Shown: positions 7,846 to 17,489, numbered from the stretch's first letter. The stretch: DNA of 64,000 nt from Pseudonocardia broussonetiae (GCF_013155125.1 NZ_CP053564.1:1185501-1249500); one strand, 5' to 3'. A program made the numbers and translations. The notes: a model not told the origin generated them from the sequence alone.

Positions 7846-10689
7846 GTGACCACCGGAACGACGAGTTCGACACCCGAGACCGGGGAGAGCACCGGCACCC
7901 CGAAGTCCGGGGGCGGGCGTCGCACGTCCACGCCCCGGGCCGCCACGACCGGACGGCCGACGCGCCGCCTGGTGATCGTCGAGTCGGGCACGAAGGCCGC
8001 GAAGATCCAGAAGTTCCTGGGCAAGGACTACGTCGTCGAGGCCTCCGTCGGCCACATCCGCGACCTGCCCCGCGGTGCCGCCGACGTCCCCGCCAAGCAC
8101 AAGGGCGAGGCCTGGGCCCGCCTGGGCGTCGACGTCGACAACTCCTTCGCTCCGCTCTACATCATCACGCCGGAGAAGCGCAGCAAGGTCGCCGAGCTCC
8201 GTGAGGCGCTGAAGTCCGTCGACGAGGTCCTGCTCGCCACGGACCCCGACCGCGAGGGCGAGGCCATCGCCTGGCACCTGCTCGACACGCTCAAGCCGAA
8301 GGTCCCGGTCCGCCGGATGGTCTTCCACGAGATCAGCGAGCCGGCCATCCGCGCCGCGGTGGAGAACCTGCGCGACCTCGACCAGGACATGGTCGACGCC
8401 CAGGAGACGCGCCGCATCCTCGACCGCCTCTACGGCTACGAGGTCTCCCCCGTGCTGTGGAAGAAGGTCATGCCGAAGCTCTCGGCGGGCCGGGTGCAGT
8501 CGGTGGCCACGCGGATCGTGGTGGCGCGCGAGCGCGAGCGCATGGCGTTCGTGTCGGCGTCGTACTGGGACATCGCCGCGCAGATGGACGCGGGCGCCGA
8601 CGCCACCCCGCGCCAGTTCGGCTCGCGCCTGGTCGCGATCGACGGCGCCCGGGTCGCCACGGGCCGCGACTTCGGCCCCGACGGCCGCCTCAAGTCCGAC
8701 GCCACCGCCCTCGACGAGGCCGGCGCCCGCCGCCTGGCCGAGGCGCTGGAGGGGCGCGACCTCACCGTCGAGTCGGTCGAGTCGAAGCCCTACACGCGCA
8801 AGCCCTACCCGCCGTTCATGACCTCCACGCTGCAGCAGGAGGCCGGCCGCAAGCTCCGCTTCTCCGCCGACCGCACGATGCGCAGCGCGCAGCGGCTCTA
8901 CGAGAACGGCTACATCACCTACCTCCGCACCGACTCCACCACGCTGTCGGCCTCGGCCATCGACGCGGCCAGGAGCCAGGCGCGCGAGCTCTACGGTGAC
9001 GCCTACGTCCCCGACCAGCCGCGGCAGTACACCCGGAAGGTCAAGAACGCGCAGGAGGCCCACGAGGCCATCAGGCCCGCGGGCGACGTCTTCCGCACGC
9101 CCGGCGAGATCGCCCGCGAGGTCGACGGCGACGACTTCCGCCTCTACGAGCTGATCTGGCAGCGCACCGTCGCCTCGCAGATGGCCGACGCGCGCGGCAC
9201 GACGGTCAGCGTCCGCATCGCGGGCACGGCCGCCACCGGCGAGGCCGTCACGTTCGCGACGTCCGGGCGCACCATCACCTTCCCCGGCTTCCTGCGCGCC
9301 TACGTCGAGACCGTCGACGACCAGGCGGGCGGCGAGGCCGACGACGCCGAGTCGCGCCTGCCCGAGCTGACGAAGGGCCAGTCGCTGACGGCCGCGTCGC
9401 TCACGGCCGAGGGGCACTCGACCAACCCGCCGTCGCGGTTCACCGAGCCGAGCCTGATCAAGCAGCTCGAGGACCTCGGCATCGGCCGCCCGTCCACCTA
9501 CGCCTCGATCATCAAGACGATCCAGGACCGCGGGTACGTGTGGAAGAAGGGGCAGGCGCTGGTCCCCTCGTGGATCGCGTTCGCCGTCGTCGGGCTGCTG
9601 GAGCACCACTTCGGCCGGCTCGTCGACTACGACTTCACCGCCGCCATGGAGGACGAGCTCGACGCCATCGCCGCCGGCACGCAGGGCCGCACGAGCTGGC
9701 TGTCGGGCTTCTACTTCGGCGCCGAGCAGGGCTCCGAGGGCTCGGTGGCGCGCGCGGGCGGGCTGAAGAAGCTCGTCGGCGTCAACCTGGAGGAGATCGA
9801 CGCGCGGGAGATCAACTCCGTGCCGGTCTTCGACGACGTCGTGGTCCGCGTCGGCCGCTACGGCCCCTACCTGGAGCGCGTGCGCGACGGGCAGTCCCAG
9901 CGCGCCAACCTGCCCGAGGACCTGCCGCCCGACGAACTCACGCCCGAGGTCGCCGAGCAGCTGTTCTCGGTGCCGCAGGAGGGCCGCTCGCTGGGCGTCG
10001 ACCCGATCAGCGGGCACGAGATCGTCGCCAAGGAGGGCCGCTACGGGCCCTACGTCACCGAGGTCCTGCCCGAGCCGGAGGCCCCGCCGGCCGCCGAGGG
10101 GGCCAAGCCGAAGAAGGCGCCCGCGAAGCCGAAGCCGCGCACCGGGTCGCTGTTCAAGGGCATGTCGACGGAGACGATCACGCTCGAGGACGCGCTGCGG
10201 CTGCTGTCGCTGCCACGGCTGGTGGGCACCGACCCGGAGACCGGCGAGGAGATCACCGCGCAGAACGGCCGCTACGGGCCCTACCTCAAGAAGGGCACCG
10301 ACTCGCGGTCGCTCACCGACGAGGAGCAGCTGTTCACGGTCACCCTCGAGGAGGCCGTGGAGATCTACAAGCAGCCCAAGCAGCGCGGGCGGCGCACGGC
10401 CGCGGCCACCCCGCCGCTGCGCGAGCTCGGCGTCGACGCGAACTCGAAGAAGCCGATGGTGATCAAGGACGGGCGGTTCGGCCCGTACGTCACCGACGGC
10501 GAGACGAACGCGAGCCTGCGCAAGGGCGACAGCGTCGAGCAGATCACCGACGAGCGGGCCAGCGAGCTGCTGGCCGAGCGGCGGGCGAAGGCGCCGGCGC
10601 CGAAGAAGGCCCCGGCGCGCAAGGCGCCCGCGAAGAAGCCGGCGGCCCGCAAGCCGGCGACGCGCAAGAAGGCCCCGGTCGAGAAGTAG
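7846..10689 (+). CDS. topA: DNA topoisomerase I (type IA)
   Basis: This enzyme relaxes negative supercoils through a 5'-phosphotyrosine intermediate. The product is 947 aa from GTG 7846, preceded by GGACAGG. The Toprim domain begins at RRLVIVESG, with the acidic motif DPDREGE at about residues 133-139. The catalytic tyrosine is the second Tyr of YITYLRTDS (Y359). The C-terminal half has repeated zinc-less topo_C_Rpt units (GRYGPYL, GRYGPYV, GRYGPYL, GRFGPYV). It ends in a Lys/Ala/Pro-rich basic tail (about residues 915-947), as in other actinobacterial TopA proteins lacking zinc fingers. A poorly conserved Thr/Gly-rich leader of about 40 residues precedes the Toprim domain. Confidence 0.97.
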   Translation: MTTGTTSSTPETGESTGTPKSGGGRRTSTPRAATTGRPTRRLVIVESGTKAAKIQKFLGKDYVVEASVGHIRDLPRGAADVPAKHKGEAWARLGVDVDNSFAPLYIITPEKRSKVAELREALKSVDEVLLATDPDREGEAIAWHLLDTLKPKVPVRRMVFHEISEPAIRAAVENLRDLDQDMVDAQETRRILDRLYGYEVSPVLWKKVMPKLSAGRVQSVATRIVVARERERMAFVSASYWDIAAQMDAGADATPRQFGSRLVAIDGARVATGRDFGPDGRLKSDATALDEAGARRLAEALEGRDLTVESVESKPYTRKPYPPFMTSTLQQEAGRKLRFSADRTMRSAQRLYENGYITYLRTDSTTLSASAIDAARSQARELYGDAYVPDQPRQYTRKVKNAQEAHEAIRPAGDVFRTPGEIAREVDGDDFRLYELIWQRTVASQMADARGTTVSVRIAGTAATGEAVTFATSGRTITFPGFLRAYVETVDDQAGGEADDAESRLPELTKGQSLTAASLTAEGHSTNPPSRFTEPSLIKQLEDLGIGRPSTYASIIKTIQDRGYVWKKGQALVPSWIAFAVVGLLEHHFGRLVDYDFTAAMEDELDAIAAGTQGRTSWLSGFYFGAEQGSEGSVARAGGLKKLVGVNLEEIDAREINSVPVFDDVVVRVGRYGPYLERVRDGQSQRANLPEDLPPDELTPEVAEQLFSVPQEGRSLGVDPISGHEIVAKEGRYGPYVTEVLPEPEAPPAAEGAKPKKAPAKPKPRTGSLFKGMSTETITLEDALRLLSLPRLVGTDPETGEEITAQNGRYGPYLKKGTDSRSLTDEEQLFTVTLEEAVEIYKQPKQRGRRTAAATPPLRELGVDANSKKPMVIKDGRFGPYVTDGETNASLRKGDSVEQITDERASELLAERRAKAPAPKKAPARKAPAKKPAARKPATRKKAPVEK

Positions 10690-10690
10690 C

Positions 10691-10732
10691 CGTGAGTGGA
10701 TACGAGTGCCGGAGCACTCGTATCCACTCACG
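10691..10732. terminator. Long perfect hairpin between convergent genes (bidirectional terminator)
   Basis: Two perfectly complementary 19-nt arms (CGTGAGTGGATACGAGTGC and its complement) flank a 4-nt loop. The hairpin starts immediately after the topA stop and ends just before the stop of the opposing small gene. It can terminate transcription from both sides. The arms are far longer than a normal intrinsic terminator needs. Confidence 0.8.
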
Positions 10733-10736
10733 GGGG

Positions 10737-10925
10737 TCAGCAGGCGAGGTCGCCCGCGAACGCCTCCCGCCACACGACCCCGCTCGCGCACGCGCCCGGA
10801 CCGGACGGCTCGGCCGCCCGCGCCTGCTGCGTGCCCAGCGCCATGATCCCGACGGCCACCGCGAGCGCGGCCAGCACCACGCACGCCAGCCGCCGCCACC
10901 CTTCGGCCGGTGCCGTCCGGTCCAT
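10737..10925 (-). CDS. Small putative secreted peptide
   Basis: A 62-aa ORF starting with ATG. It has a basic N-terminus (RR at 11-12), a hydrophobic core (ACVVLAALAVAVGIMALG) and a possible signal peptidase site after QARA (about residue 37). The mature part would be only about 25 residues, including two Cys. No family is recognised. Its stop abuts the topA-side hairpin, which supports a real transcription unit. The ORF is short and could be spurious. Confidence 0.4.
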   Translation of the reverse strand: MDRTAPAEGWRRLACVVLAALAVAVGIMALGTQQARAAEPSGPGACASGVVWREAFAGDLAC

Positions 10926-11021
10926 CGCGCCACCTCGTTCCCACCGGGCGGGCCCCCGGGGCCGCGCCGACGCCCTCGACGGCGGTAGGTGGTGCGCGGC
11001 GGTGCGCCTGATACGCGACGG

Positions 11022-11492
11022 TCAGCCGACGAGCAGCGCCTTCACCGCGGCGGCGACCCGCCCGCCGTCGGCCCGGCCGGCCGCGGCGGCGTTGGCCTTC
11101 TTCATGACCTGCCCCATCTGACGCGGGCCGGGCCGCTCGCCCAGCTCCGCGGCGGTCTCGTCGACGGCGGTGCGCGCGATCGCGGCCAGCTCGTCGTCGG
11201 AGAGCTGGGTGGGCAGGTAGCGGTCGAGGATCTCGCCCTCGGCCCGCTCCTGCGCGGCGAGCTCGTCACGGCCCGCCCCGGCGAACGCCTCCGCCGACTC
11301 GGCGCGCTTCTTCGCCTCCTTGGCGATCACCTTGAGCACCTCGTCGTCGGAGAGCTCACGCGCCTCGGTGCCGGCGACCTCGGCGTTGCCGATGGCCGTC
11401 AGCGTCATCCGCAGGGTGGACTTGACCAGCTCGTCGCGGGCCTTCATCGCCGCGGTCAGGTCGGCCCGCAGCTGCGCCTTCAGGGTGCTCAC
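11022..11492 (-). CDS. GatB/YqeY domain-containing protein
   Basis: A 156-aa soluble protein of the YqeY family, related to the tRNA-binding C-terminal domain of GatB. The N-terminus MSTLKAQLRADLTAAMKARD, the central KKRAESAEAF and the C-terminal GQVMKKANAAAAGRADGGRV are typical of the family. A tRNA-linked role is inferred from homology; free-standing YqeY proteins are not well characterised. It is divergent from the phosphoesterase gene, with 35 bp between starts. Confidence 0.85.
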   Translation of the reverse strand: MSTLKAQLRADLTAAMKARDELVKSTLRMTLTAIGNAEVAGTEARELSDDEVLKVIAKEAKKRAESAEAFAGAGRDELAAQERAEGEILDRYLPTQLSDDELAAIARTAVDETAAELGERPGPRQMGQVMKKANAAAAGRADGGRVAAAVKALLVG

Positions 11493-11527
11493 GCCGCGGA
11501 ACGGTACCCCCGACGTACCCTGGGGCG

Positions 11528-12469
11528 GTGAACAGCTGGGCTCGGCTCGCCATCGGAGCCACGACGACGGGCGCGGCCGCCGTCGCCTACGGGGCGGGTG
11601 TCGAGCGCCGCCGCTGGACGCTGCGCGAGGCCACGGTGCCGGTCCTCGCCCCCGGCACGCGGCCCCTGACGGTGCTGCACGTGTCCGACCTGCACATGAC
11701 GCCGGGCCAGCGCGGCAAGCAGCGCTGGGTGGCCGAGCTGGCCGCGCTGGAGCCCGACCTCGTCGTCAACACCGGCGACAACCTCGCCCACACCCGCGCC
11801 GTCCCGAGCGTGATGGCCGCGCTCGACCCGCTGCTCTCGCGGCCCGGCGTGTTCGTGTTCGGCAGCAACGACTACTTCGGCCCGACCCCGAAGAACCCCG
11901 CCCGCTACCTCACCGGCACGCGCACCAAGCCGACCGGCGAGCTGCTGCCCTGGCGGGACCTGCGCGCGGCGATGGTCGAGCGCGGCTGGCAGGACGCCAC
12001 GCACGCCCGGCTCAGCGTCGACGTCGACGGCGTGTCCGTCGCGGTCGCCGGCGTCGACGACCCGCACCTCGGGCTCGACCGCTACGACCGCATCGCCGGT
12101 CGCCCCGCCCCGGGCCACGCCCTGCGCCTGGGCCTCACGCACTCCCCCGAGCCCCGCGTCCTCGACGCGTTCGCGGCCGACGGCTACGACCTCGTCATGG
12201 CCGGCCACACCCACGGCGGCCAGCTCCGCCTGCCCGGCTACGGCGCGATCGTCACCAACTGCGGCATCGACCGCTCCCGCGCCCGCGGCGCCTCCCGCTG
12301 GGGCACCCACACCCACCTGCACGTCTCCGCCGGTCTGGGCACGTCCCCGTGGGCGCCGGTCCGGTTCGCCTGCCCGCCGGAGGCCACCCTGCTGACCCTC
12401 GTCGCCCGCCCGGCGGTCCCGACGGCGGCGGACGCCACCCCCGCGGACGCCGCGGCGGACGTCGGCTAG
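11528..12469 (+). CDS. Calcineurin-like metallophosphoesterase, membrane-anchored
   Basis: A 313-aa protein from GTG 11528. An N-terminal hydrophobic stretch (LAIGATTTGAAAVAYGAG) probably serves as an anchor. The binuclear metal motifs are all present: DLH (D54, H56), NTGDN, GSND and GHTHGGQ. This resembles the YkuE/YaeI group of phosphoesterases. Substrate is unknown. A tRNA gene follows 35 bp after the stop. Confidence 0.88.
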   Translation: MNSWARLAIGATTTGAAAVAYGAGVERRRWTLREATVPVLAPGTRPLTVLHVSDLHMTPGQRGKQRWVAELAALEPDLVVNTGDNLAHTRAVPSVMAALDPLLSRPGVFVFGSNDYFGPTPKNPARYLTGTRTKPTGELLPWRDLRAAMVERGWQDATHARLSVDVDGVSVAVAGVDDPHLGLDRYDRIAGRPAPGHALRLGLTHSPEPRVLDAFAADGYDLVMAGHTHGGQLRLPGYGAIVTNCGIDRSRARGASRWGTHTHLHVSAGLGTSPWAPVRFACPPEATLLTLVARPAVPTAADATPADAAADVG

Positions 12470-12504
12470 AGTGGTCCACGGCTCGCAGCACGATCACGGG
12501 CCAT

Positions 12505-12581
<77 letters not shown>

Positions 12582-12588
12582 CACGCAG

Positions 12589-12617
12589 GGCCCTCCGACC
12601 ACACGGTCCGGAGGGCC
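12589..12617 (+). terminator. Terminator after tRNA-Pro
   Basis: A hairpin with arms GGCCCTCCG and CGGAGGGCC and an 11-nt loop lies 8 bp after the tRNA, followed by TT. Confidence 0.7.
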
Positions 12618-12641
12618 TTCGCCGTTCCCAGGGAGCGTCTG

Positions 12642-13250
12642 TCAGAGCAGCCCGTGCGCCCGCGCGTTCGCGATGACCTGGGCGCGGTTGCGGGCCTGCA
12701 GCTTGCCCATGACGTTGTGCAGGTAGGTCTTGACCGTGTTCACCGACAGCCCGAGCTGCTCGCCGATCTCGACGTTGGTGTGGCCGAACGCGACCAGCCG
12801 CAGGACGTCGTACTCGCGAGGAGTGACCGGGGCGGCGGCCGAGCCGGCGGTGCCGGCACCGTCGTAGCGGCCCGTGCGGAACACCTCGCGCAGCGCGTCG
12901 CGCAGCACCGTGCCCGACGCGTCCTTGACGACGAGCCCGCACGCGCCCGCGGCCAGCGACGGGGCCACCGCGGCGTGCTCGGGGAACGCGGTGAACAGCA
13001 GCACGCGGCTGGCGGGTGAGACCTCGCGGATCCGGGGCACGACGTCGACGGCCACGGCGTCGGGCAGGCGCAGGTCGAGCAGCACCACGTCGGGCTTCTC
13101 CGCGGCGCAGAGCCGGACGGCCGCGGCCGCGTCGGCGGCGCTCCCGACGACGCGGATGTCGCCGTGGCGGTCGAGCTGGGTGACCACGCCGTCGCGCACC
13201 ACCGGGTGGTCGTCGACGACGACGACCCGGATGCCGCGACCGCTCAGCAC
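12642..13250 (-). CDS. LuxR/NarL-family response regulator
   Basis: A 202-aa two-component regulator. The receiver domain begins IRVVVVDDHPVVRDGV; the phosphoacceptor Asp is in DVVLLDLRLPD and the conserved Lys in VVKDASG. The C-terminal LuxR HTH contains TPREYDVLRLVAFGHTNVEI and LGLSVNTVKTYLHNVM. The GTG at 13250 overlaps the end of the kinase gene, so the two are co-translated partners. The operon also contains an acyl-CoA ligase and faces a terpene-dehydratase-like gene, which are likely but unproven targets. Confidence 0.92.
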   Translation of the reverse strand: MLSGRGIRVVVVDDHPVVRDGVVTQLDRHGDIRVVGSAADAAAAVRLCAAEKPDVVLLDLRLPDAVAVDVVPRIREVSPASRVLLFTAFPEHAAVAPSLAAGACGLVVKDASGTVLRDALREVFRTGRYDGAGTAGSAAAPVTPREYDVLRLVAFGHTNVEIGEQLGLSVNTVKTYLHNVMGKLQARNRAQVIANARAHGLL

Positions 13251-14401
13251 GGCAGCTCGATGCGCCAGGTCGCGCCGCCCTCCGGCGGCGACGCCACGCG
13301 CACGCTCCCGCCGAGCCGGGCGGCCGCGTCGGCGGTGTGGGTGAGGCCGATGCCCGGCGCGTGGTCGGCCGGGAGGCCCCGACCGTCGTCGGTGACGGCC
13401 ACGACGATCCGGTCGCCGCGGGGGTGGTGCCCGGCGGTGACGACGACGGCCCCGGCCCGCGCGTGCTTCTCCACGTTGAGCAGCGCCTCCCGGAACGCGG
13501 CCACCAGCACCTCCGTGCCCGCGGGCGGGAGCCGCGGTGGGTCCTCGTCGAGGACGACGAGCTCGGCGGGGACGCCGGTGCGGTCGGTGAACGCGGTGCA
13601 GTCGGCCTGCAGCGTCACGGCCAGCGCGAGGGCCGACGGCGAGGCGCGCAGCGTCCGCAGGGAGTCGCGCAGCGCCGTGGAGGCCTCGCTCGCCTGGCGC
13701 TGCAGCCGGTCGAGGCGGGCGACGAGCTCGGGGTCGCCGCCCGCGGTCTCGGCCAGCCCCGCCACCCCGGAGCCGATGGCGAACAGCAGCGCCCCGACGC
13801 TGTCGTGCAGCGCCGCGGCGACGCGGCTGCGCTCCTCGTGCACGGCGACCTCGCGGGCCAGCCGCGCCTGCTCCGCCACGGCGACGGCCAGCGCCGCCTC
13901 GTCGGCCACGGCGCGCGCCCGCTCGACCGCGCGGTCGCCGAACGCCCCGTCGACGCGGGCACCCACGGCCAGCACCCCGAGCACCCGGCCCGCGCGCCGG
14001 ACCGGCACCGCGAGCAGGCGGCGGACGCCCTCGGCCTCGATGTGCCCGTCGAAGGTGTGGGTGATGCCCGTGGCGCGGAGGTAGTCGTCGACCCAGAGGG
14101 GGCTCGCGGTGTCGTGCACCTTGCCGGTGAGGCCGAGCCCGCGGGGGACGCGCAGCCCGCGCAGCAGGCCGGTGCGGTCGCCGTGGACCTGCCCCAGCAC
14201 GAGGTACTCGCCGTGCTCGTCGTCGCCGGGCACGGGCTCGGCCACCCACGTGACGTCACCGTCGGCCGCGAGGCGCTCCAGCGTGGCGCGGAGCGCGGTG
14301 CGGCGGTCCAGCAGCGCGACCAGCTCGGCCTGCTCCCGGGCGACCGCCTCGAGCTCGTCGTCCACCGCGCCATTCAACGCCGACGCGGCGGCACCTGTCA
14401 C
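13244..14401 (-). CDS. GAF-domain sensor histidine kinase (HisKA_3/HATPase type)
   Basis: A 385-aa soluble kinase with no transmembrane segment. A GAF-like sensor domain occupies about residues 45-175. It is followed by the HisKA_3 dimerisation helix with phospho-His in ALHDSVGALLFAIG and an HATPase domain (ALLNVEKHARAG as N-box, DDGRGLP as G1 box, GIGLTH as G2 box). The GTG at 14401 overlaps the ligase stop by 4 bp. Cytoplasmic GAF sensing suggests a small-molecule or redox ligand; none can be named. Confidence 0.9.
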   Translation of the reverse strand: MTGAAASALNGAVDDELEAVAREQAELVALLDRRTALRATLERLAADGDVTWVAEPVPGDDEHGEYLVLGQVHGDRTGLLRGLRVPRGLGLTGKVHDTASPLWVDDYLRATGITHTFDGHIEAEGVRRLLAVPVRRAGRVLGVLAVGARVDGAFGDRAVERARAVADEAALAVAVAEQARLAREVAVHEERSRVAAALHDSVGALLFAIGSGVAGLAETAGGDPELVARLDRLQRQASEASTALRDSLRTLRASPSALALAVTLQADCTAFTDRTGVPAELVVLDEDPPRLPPAGTEVLVAAFREALLNVEKHARAGAVVVTAGHHPRGDRIVVAVTDDGRGLPADHAPGIGLTHTADAAARLGGSVRVASPPEGGATWRIELPC

Positions 14402-15945
14402 GGGGTGAACTGCTTGATGAGCTCGCGGCGCATGATCTTCCCCGTCGACGTCGCGGGCAGCGCGTCGACGAACCGGACCAGCCGCGGGCGCTTGTAGGCC
14501 GCCAGGTGCCCGGCCGTGTGCGCGATGAGCTCCTCCTCGGTCGGGCTCGTCCCGGCGGCCGGCACGACGTAGGCGCAGGCCAGCTCGCCGCGCACCGGGT
14601 CGGGCACCGGCCCCACCGCCACCATCGCGACGGCGGGGTGCCCGGCCAGCACGCGCTCGACCTCGGCGGGGTAGACGTTGTAGCCGCCCGTGATGATCAT
14701 GTCCTTGCGCCGGTCGACGACGAAGACGTGCCCGGTCTCGTCCATCGTGGCGACGTCGCCGGTGTGCAGCCAGCCGTCGGGCTCGATCGCCTCGGCCGTC
14801 GCCGTCGGGTTGCCGTGATAGCCGATCATGACGATCGGGCCGCGCACCATCAGCTCACCCGGGACCCCCGGGGCCGCGTCGCGCCGCACGTCCTCGAGGT
14901 CGGCGATGCGCACCTGCACCCCGGGCAGCGAGACACCGATCGAGCCGGGCACCGGCGGCGCGTGCAGGGGGTGGGTGGTGCCGAGCCCGGCGATCTCGGT
15001 CATGCCCCACAGCTCGATCAGCGGGGCGCCGGAGCGGGTCTCCCAGCGCTCGATCGTGGACAGCGCGATCGTCTGCCCGCCGACCGTGCACCGCGTGAGC
15101 GACGACAGGTCGGCGTCGGCGATGCCGGGGTCGGCGAGCAGCATCGCGTACATCGCCGGCACGCCCTCGAACAGCGTGGCCCGGTGCTCGCCGATCAGCC
15201 GCAGCGCCTCGCCCGGCGCGAACCGCTCCATCAGCACGACGGTGCCGCCGGCGAGGAACGTCCCGTTGATCGCGACGTTGCCGTAGACGTGCGGCGCCGG
15301 CAGCGCCGTGACGACGACGTCGCCGGCGTGGCGGCCGTGCACCGTGGCCGTCGTGGCGCAGTTCCACAGCACCGCCCGGTGGCTCTGCACCGCGCCCTTG
15401 GGGTGACCGGTCGTGCCCGAGGTGTAGCCGATCGTCGACGGCGCCGCGGGGTCCGTGACGACCTCCGGCACGGGGTCCGTGCAGGCCAGGACCTCGGCGA
15501 AGCCCACGGCCCCGTCGGCCTCCCCGTACGCGACGACGGTGCCGAGCTCGGGGAGGTCGCGCGTCAGCTCGACGACGGTGCCGGCCTGCTCGGCGCTGGT
15601 GAACACCGTGGCCGACCCGCAGTCGCGCAGCACGAACGCGAGCTCCTCGGGCGTCAGCATGACGTTGACCGGGTTGATGACCGCGCCCGCCTTCAGCGCG
15701 CCGTGCGCGGTGACGACCCACTCCCACCGGTTCTGCGCGTAGAGCGACACCACCTGGCCCGGGCGGACGCCGCGCACAGCGAGCCACGCCGCCACGCGGT
15801 CGCTGAGTGCGTCGAGCTCGGTGAACGTCAGCGTCCGCGTCGCCGTCACCAGCGCCGTCTTCGCGCCGAACCGCGCCGCCGCCACCCGCAGGATGTCCCC
15901 AGGACCGTCCACACCGACCTCCGCACTCAGGAGCGGACAGCTCAC
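14398..15945 (-). CDS. Acyl-CoA synthetase / AMP-dependent ligase (class I adenylate-forming)
   Basis: A 515-aa enzyme that activates a carboxylic acid to its CoA thioester through an acyl-AMP. The P-loop A3 motif is IGYTSGTTGHPKGAV, followed by the A5-like ELWGMTE, A7 WLHTGDVATMD, A8 RRKDMIITGGYNVYP and the catalytic Lys in STGKIMRREL. It heads an operon with the two-component pair and diverges from the linalool dehydratase-like gene, so its substrate may be an acid derived from that substrate. Acyl specificity cannot be read from sequence. Confidence 0.88.
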   Translation of the reverse strand: MSCPLLSAEVGVDGPGDILRVAAARFGAKTALVTATRTLTFTELDALSDRVAAWLAVRGVRPGQVVSLYAQNRWEWVVTAHGALKAGAVINPVNVMLTPEELAFVLRDCGSATVFTSAEQAGTVVELTRDLPELGTVVAYGEADGAVGFAEVLACTDPVPEVVTDPAAPSTIGYTSGTTGHPKGAVQSHRAVLWNCATTATVHGRHAGDVVVTALPAPHVYGNVAINGTFLAGGTVVLMERFAPGEALRLIGEHRATLFEGVPAMYAMLLADPGIADADLSSLTRCTVGGQTIALSTIERWETRSGAPLIELWGMTEIAGLGTTHPLHAPPVPGSIGVSLPGVQVRIADLEDVRRDAAPGVPGELMVRGPIVMIGYHGNPTATAEAIEPDGWLHTGDVATMDETGHVFVVDRRKDMIITGGYNVYPAEVERVLAGHPAVAMVAVGPVPDPVRGELACAYVVPAAGTSPTEEELIAHTAGHLAAYKRPRLVRFVDALPATSTGKIMRRELIKQFTP

Positions 15946-15965
15946 CGGACTCCGCCGCGTCCCGG

Positions 15966-15983
15966 CACACCCGAACGGGTGTG
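15966..15983. promoter_or_regulatory. Perfect palindrome in the divergent ligase/LDI promoter
   Basis: CACACCCG-AA-CGGGTGTG, with 8-bp perfect arms, lies in the intergenic region between the ligase start (15945) and the LDI start (16017). It is a candidate operator for a dimeric regulator of both units. It also argues against an LDI start at 15981, which would lie within the palindrome. Confidence 0.55.
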
Positions 15984-16016
15984 GTGGCGTCGCCCGGGAT
16001 CGGTACGTTCCGCGGA

Positions 16017-17489
16017 GTGACGACGACGACGTTGGACGCCGACCAGCTCGGGCACCTGCGGCACTGGGACAACCTGTCGCGGCGGTTGCCCCACGACTGG
16101 TCGGGCATGCAGGGGCGGGGCCTGGGCGAGGACGACTTCGGCAGCTACCGGTTCCAGCTCGCGTACATGGTCTACGGGCTCGCGCTGACCCACCGCCACC
16201 GGCTCCCGGCCGCGCCCGGCGTGTTCCGGCCGACCATCGAGCGGCTGATCACGAAGCTGCTCGAGCCCGACGTGTGGATGTACTGGCGCGACGTCTCCCG
16301 CGGTGGCTCGGTGTTCAACGCCCACCTGTCCGACCGGCTGCACGAGGAGTGGGACCCGGTCGTCCGCGACAACATCATGTACTCGGCGTACGTGCAGTCG
16401 TGCGCGCTGCTGCACGACCAGCTCTTCGCCGACGACCGCTACGCCGAGCCCGGCTCGCTCTCGTTCCGGCACTGGTCGTTCTTCTGGGGCGGGCAGGAGA
16501 AGGTGTTCGCCTACGACCGCGACACCCTCAACGACCACCTCTACTGGCAGATGGTCGAGAACGGCTACGTCGGCGTCGCCTGCGAGCCCAACTGCGTGTT
16601 CCAGATCTGCAACCAGCCCGCGATCCTCGGCTTCCGGCTGCACGACCTGATCACCGGAGGGAACCGCGCCGAGGAGGTCGTCGCCGGGTACGAGCGGGTG
16701 TGGGCCGACTTCGGGCGCCTCGACGAGCGCGGCCACTACGCGATGATGGTCTCCGAGGACAGCCGGGCGGTGCGCGGCAACGACGCCCTGTCCCCCTGGG
16801 TCGACGCCTGGTGCGGCGCCCTGATGTCGATGTGGAACCGCGAGTTCGTCCGCGAGCACTACCCCCGCCAGGTCGCCGACTTCCTCGTCCCGGGCCCGGA
16901 CGGGACGCTGTCGGTCCGGTCGGCCCCGGCGATGCAGGTCATGGGCCAGACCGTCGTGTCCGACACCTGCGACACCGGCTGGGTCGCGGCCTGGGCCTCG
17001 GAGATGGGCGACCGCGCGACCCTCGACGGGCTGCTCGCCCACGCCGACCGGTTCATGGGCCCGAAGCGGGTCGACGGCGGCCTGCACTACCCGCGCAACG
17101 ACACCCCGACCGACGCCGACGGCCACCGCACCCTGATCGAGCCGATGACGGGCAACGTCCTGCTCGGCTACGCCCGGCTCAACGTCGCCGACGGCCTGTG
17201 GGGCCTCTACAACCGCCCGTGGGACGCCGCGCACCACGCCGAGCCCGCGCTCGTCGAGGTCGAGCGGGACGTCGAGGTCAGCCGGGCCGAGGTCGTCGAC
17301 GGCGTGCTGCACGCCCGGCTGCGGCGCGACCGCACCGTGCCCGGCGGCGGCACCGTGACGCTCGACCGGCTCGCCCCGGGCACCCGGCTGCGGCTGGACG
17401 GCCAGGAGGTCACCGGCCGCCGCGACGGCGACGCGCTCGTGGTCGAGGTGCCCGACGGGCCCGCCGTCGACCTGGTGGCCGCGCCGTGA
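16017..17489 (+). CDS. Linalool dehydratase/isomerase-like (LDI) family protein
   Basis: A 490-aa protein from GTG 16017. Its core resembles LinD of Castellaniella, which interconverts geraniol, linalool and myrcene. The diagnostic segment CEPNCVFQIC gives Cys189 and Cys198, spaced by 9 as are the catalytic Cys171/Cys180 of LinD; a third Cys sits at 193. HWDN near the N-terminus, YRFQLAYMVYG and FRHWSFFWGG are further LDI-type segments in which the LinD acid/base residues (Asp, Tyr, His) would lie. A C-terminal beta-rich extension of about 90 residues follows. No signal peptide is visible, whereas LinD is periplasmic, so this version looks cytoplasmic. The stop overlaps the Sco-like gene by 4 bp. 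Homologues exist with other or unknown alkenol substrates, so the exact reaction is uncertain. Confidence 0.72.
   Translation: MTTTTLDADQLGHLRHWDNLSRRLPHDWSGMQGRGLGEDDFGSYRFQLAYMVYGLALTHRHRLPAAPGVFRPTIERLITKLLEPDVWMYWRDVSRGGSVFNAHLSDRLHEEWDPVVRDNIMYSAYVQSCALLHDQLFADDRYAEPGSLSFRHWSFFWGGQEKVFAYDRDTLNDHLYWQMVENGYVGVACEPNCVFQICNQPAILGFRLHDLITGGNRAEEVVAGYERVWADFGRLDERGHYAMMVSEDSRAVRGNDALSPWVDAWCGALMSMWNREFVREHYPRQVADFLVPGPDGTLSVRSAPAMQVMGQTVVSDTCDTGWVAAWASEMGDRATLDGLLAHADRFMGPKRVDGGLHYPRNDTPTDADGHRTLIEPMTGNVLLGYARLNVADGLWGLYNRPWDAAHHAEPALVEVERDVEVSRAEVVDGVLHARLRRDRTVPGGGTVTLDRLAPGTRLRLDGQEVTGRRDGDALVVEVPDGPAVDLVAAP

Noticed and set aside
7699..10944. 1081-codon open frame antisense to topA
   Set aside because: It is a shadow of topA. 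It has no recognisable domain, and its end runs through the convergent hairpin.
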